From: Lepiota brunneoincarnata
Lineage: Eukaryota > Basidiomycota > Agaricomycetes > Agaricales > Agaricaceae
Assembly: GCA_023014365.1 (NCBI GenBank)
Contig: JAEBUN010000003.1
Span: 2,852,001 to 2,916,000, forward strand
DNA: 64,000 nucleotides
Direction of reading: 5' to 3'
Part shown: piece by piece, positions 62,189-64,000 of the stretch
How positions within the stretch are numbered: position 1 is the first letter of the stretch
Layout of the letters: every line of letters starts with the position of its first letter
Notes under the pieces: generated by a model
Told to the model about the DNA's origin: nothing
What the model saw: the letters and a program-made list of their open reading frames with translations, nothing else
Databases searched by the model: none
Position numbers and translations under genes: made by a program

Positions 62189-62906
62189 CGCTGTTTTGAT
62201 AAATTCGGCAGGATCCCTTGGTCATCAGTGACTAGAGTTGAGCTCTCTGGTATTCCCGTTAGACTACTCATGGATTGCACGAACCTCATCAAATTCCAAT
62301 CGCTCCACGCCTTGCCAAATCCCCGTCCGACTGGCTCTGCAACCACTCTTCGCCACTTACAAAGGCTCGTATGGTCATCCTTCTATAAAGGCCCGTGGTA
62401 CTCGGCTGGACCTCCAAAGCATCTAGCCACCGGCGCTACACACAATTACTTGGGTTGGGGATCATCGGCAAAGAGTTAACGAGACTCCAGTCCAGGCGCT
62501 TTTCAATCGTCTTCCCGATACCTTACTCACCCTTCGTCTGGATGCTGTTACTGGTTGGACGCCCAACCTATTCAGACATGTCTTTAGGGAATCCCATTCT
62601 GTCCGGGAGCTCACCTTGGAGGGCGCCAATGAAGCGAGTGTGAATAGGATGCTTTGCATATTACGTCCCAGGTGGAAAGGCGATCCAGTTCTATATCTCC
62701 CATCCCTCGTGCATTTGGTCATCGCTGACCTCAAGGGCCTGTCGCTCAGAGGTGCTTGGTGCGGGGTTCTCTTACTGAACTTGGGAAATCTGCAAGAAAA
62801 GGCTAGAATGAATCAGGTGCTCGGCTCACCATTAACACTCCATCGGCTCACAGTGAATTGGGCATCCGGAAGTACTGTACTGTACAAGAGGAGTTTCATG
62901 GAGTAG
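62189..62906 (+). pseudogene. F-box/LRR-type protein remnant
   Basis: A start-less frame reads IPWSSVTRVELSGIPVRLL, then LRHLQRLVWSSFYKGPW, and after a one-base surplus at 62423-62427 (CTAGCC) continues TITWVGDHRQRVNETPVQ, LPDTLLTLRLDAVTGW and RELTLEGANEASVNRML to a stop at 62906. The repeating L-x-x-L pattern matches leucine-rich repeats of Agaricomycete F-box proteins, which select targets for SCF ubiquitin ligases. The N-terminal F-box is missing, so I treat it as a partial gene. Confidence 0.55.
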
Positions 62907-63208
62907 TTTGGGTTCGGGTACCAGTTGGAGATTTCGGACATATCAGGCAAAATAGTGTGATAGTGTAATGGTTGTCGTTACTAACTCACGAGGATGGTGA
63001 CAGTAGCGGGAACGGGATAAGAATCGTTGGTGATCAGGGTGGGGGAGAAAGCATTCACTAAACTCTTAGAACTGGACAACAACATCAACACACGTTTATT
63101 CAAAGAGCCGGACTGTTTCTTATAATACAACAAATCGATCAGACATGGACCTGGAGCTGGAGTCCTCAAAGAAATTTGCGCCTTAAGCCGACATTGACAA
63201 GTAATCAA
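62907..63208. other. Short intergenic stretch
   Basis: About 300 bp between convergent genes. Nothing recognised. Confidence 0.5.
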
Positions 63209-63863
63209 TCAATCCCTCTGAAGGGGGGTGAAAACAAAGTAGCCCTCAGGGGGCTGGACGTCTCGTCCCGGCTTGACTATGACCTGGTGCCCAAGCAAGA
63301 GTTATTTCGATCGTCAGATAGGAACTCTGAGACACGGCGAGTCACTTACGACTGGTCCAATCCCAAACTTATCGAACCAGTAAAGGTCATCACCAGTGGC
63401 GGGCCTAACTCTAGGAGCAAGCCGAGGACAGCGCTCAACCACATGTATAGTTATATGCATTCCACAGAGCAGCTTACTCGTAGGGCCCCGATTCCGTCTG
63501 TGTGATTACCCACTGGTATGGTGTATCGGACCAGGTAAGCTTGGTGCCTGGGTCAGAATCCTAAGTCCAAATTTAGTAAGAGAAAATCTACTAGGTTGTG
63601 GAAAATTAACGGCGCGGGCTGACCTGTAGCGCGACAAAACAGCCATTGGGCCCAGTGATGTTAGAAATGGTGGGGCGGGGTTGGAGGGACGGAGAAACAG
63701 TCAAAGCCTGGGTAAAAAAGAATGTGAGAATGATGCTGGAACTACTCCAGCGGGTGGCACGCACGGCGTTGGGAGGAATAACATCCTTGCCGTCGACTGT
63801 CGTGACGACATTGCCGGGTTCCTCTCCTCGAGCGGTGAGGTAGTATTTTGTGTTGGTGCTCAT
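63209..63863 (-). CDS. Small lectin/protease-inhibitor-sized protein, possibly beta-trefoil
   Basis: Four exons close in frame to 145 residues: 63863-63624, 63539-63478, 63410-63350 and 63283-63209. Start MSTNTKYYLTARGEEPGN; an ATG six codons upstream is also possible. ITGPNGCFVALQ, SDTPYQWVITQTESGPYEV and YWFDKFGIGPVVI recall the Tyr/Trp-spaced repeats of fungal beta-trefoil proteins (ricin-B-type lectins, I66 inhibitors of the PIC1/cospin kind). No signal peptide, as is usual for those. Family is a guess; gene structure is moderately supported. Residues 40-65 look unlike the rest and may contain an unrecognised intron. Confidence 0.5.
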
Positions 63864-64000
63864 GATCGTGTATCGATTCATGGTGACGTGAGACGATGTA
63901 AGAGGCGTTGAATCAGTTCAGTTCACAGGGATGATTGAGAGCTTAGGGAACTGGAGGGTTAGAGACAAGTGAGAGCATTTATATACCTTTCTCCGACCGT

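Noticed and set aside
1..64000. CRISPR arrays, bacterial operons, insertion sequences
   Set aside because: No spaced direct-repeat arrays; spliced eukaryotic genes throughout make prokaryotic features irrelevant.

Overview
This is eukaryotic nuclear DNA from a filamentous basidiomycete. Genes carry many introns of about 48-85 nt with GT..AG ends and CTAAC-like branch sites, and several families are typical of Agaricomycetes: a NACHT protein, a HET-domain protein with WW-like repeats, a seven-helix membrane protein, an F-box/LRR-type fragment and a fucosyltransferase-like family. A Rhizoctonia/Ceratobasidium-type fungus is my best guess; that is inference, since no search was run.

Layout. 1-17.4 kb is almost gene-free: one confident multi-exon gene of unknown function (4875-6204, minus), short repeats and possible relics. 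17.5-21.6 kb holds an MKT1 orthologue followed by a small zinc-finger-like protein, both plus strand. 21.6-33.3 kb is a desert rich in microsatellites and homopolymers. 33.3-38.7 kb holds two well-preserved genes converging tail to tail: RSA4 (60S ribosome assembly) on plus and a DH-PH-FYVE Rho exchange factor on minus. 38.7-52.6 kb is a duplicated block: methyltransferase, carboxylesterase and glycosyltransferase occur twice, but each copy lost different members. Copy 1 keeps the methyltransferase and glycosyltransferase and only the last esterase exon; copy 2 keeps an intact 13-exon esterase beside a shattered methyltransferase and a broken glycosyltransferase. 52.7-63.9 kb holds ADE1 (purine synthesis), divergent from a NACHT protein across only 76 bp, then a membrane protein, a short inverted-repeat transposon, a WW-HET protein with an in-frame stop, an F-box/LRR-type remnant and a small secreted-lectin/inhibitor-sized protein.

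How it fits together. Housekeeping genes (MKT1, RSA4, ADE1, RhoGEF) are interspersed with an accessory, fast-changing part at the right end that looks like a nonself-recognition island (NACHT plus HET). Several reconstructed genes need removal of exactly one surplus base per break (MKT1 one, ADE1 three, WW-HET one, F-box remnant one). The same sign every time suggests uncorrected insertion errors in the assembly as much as real decay, so gene status there should be read with care.

Exon boundaries were derived by hand from reading frame, splice signals and remembered family patterns; none was verified by alignment or transcripts.
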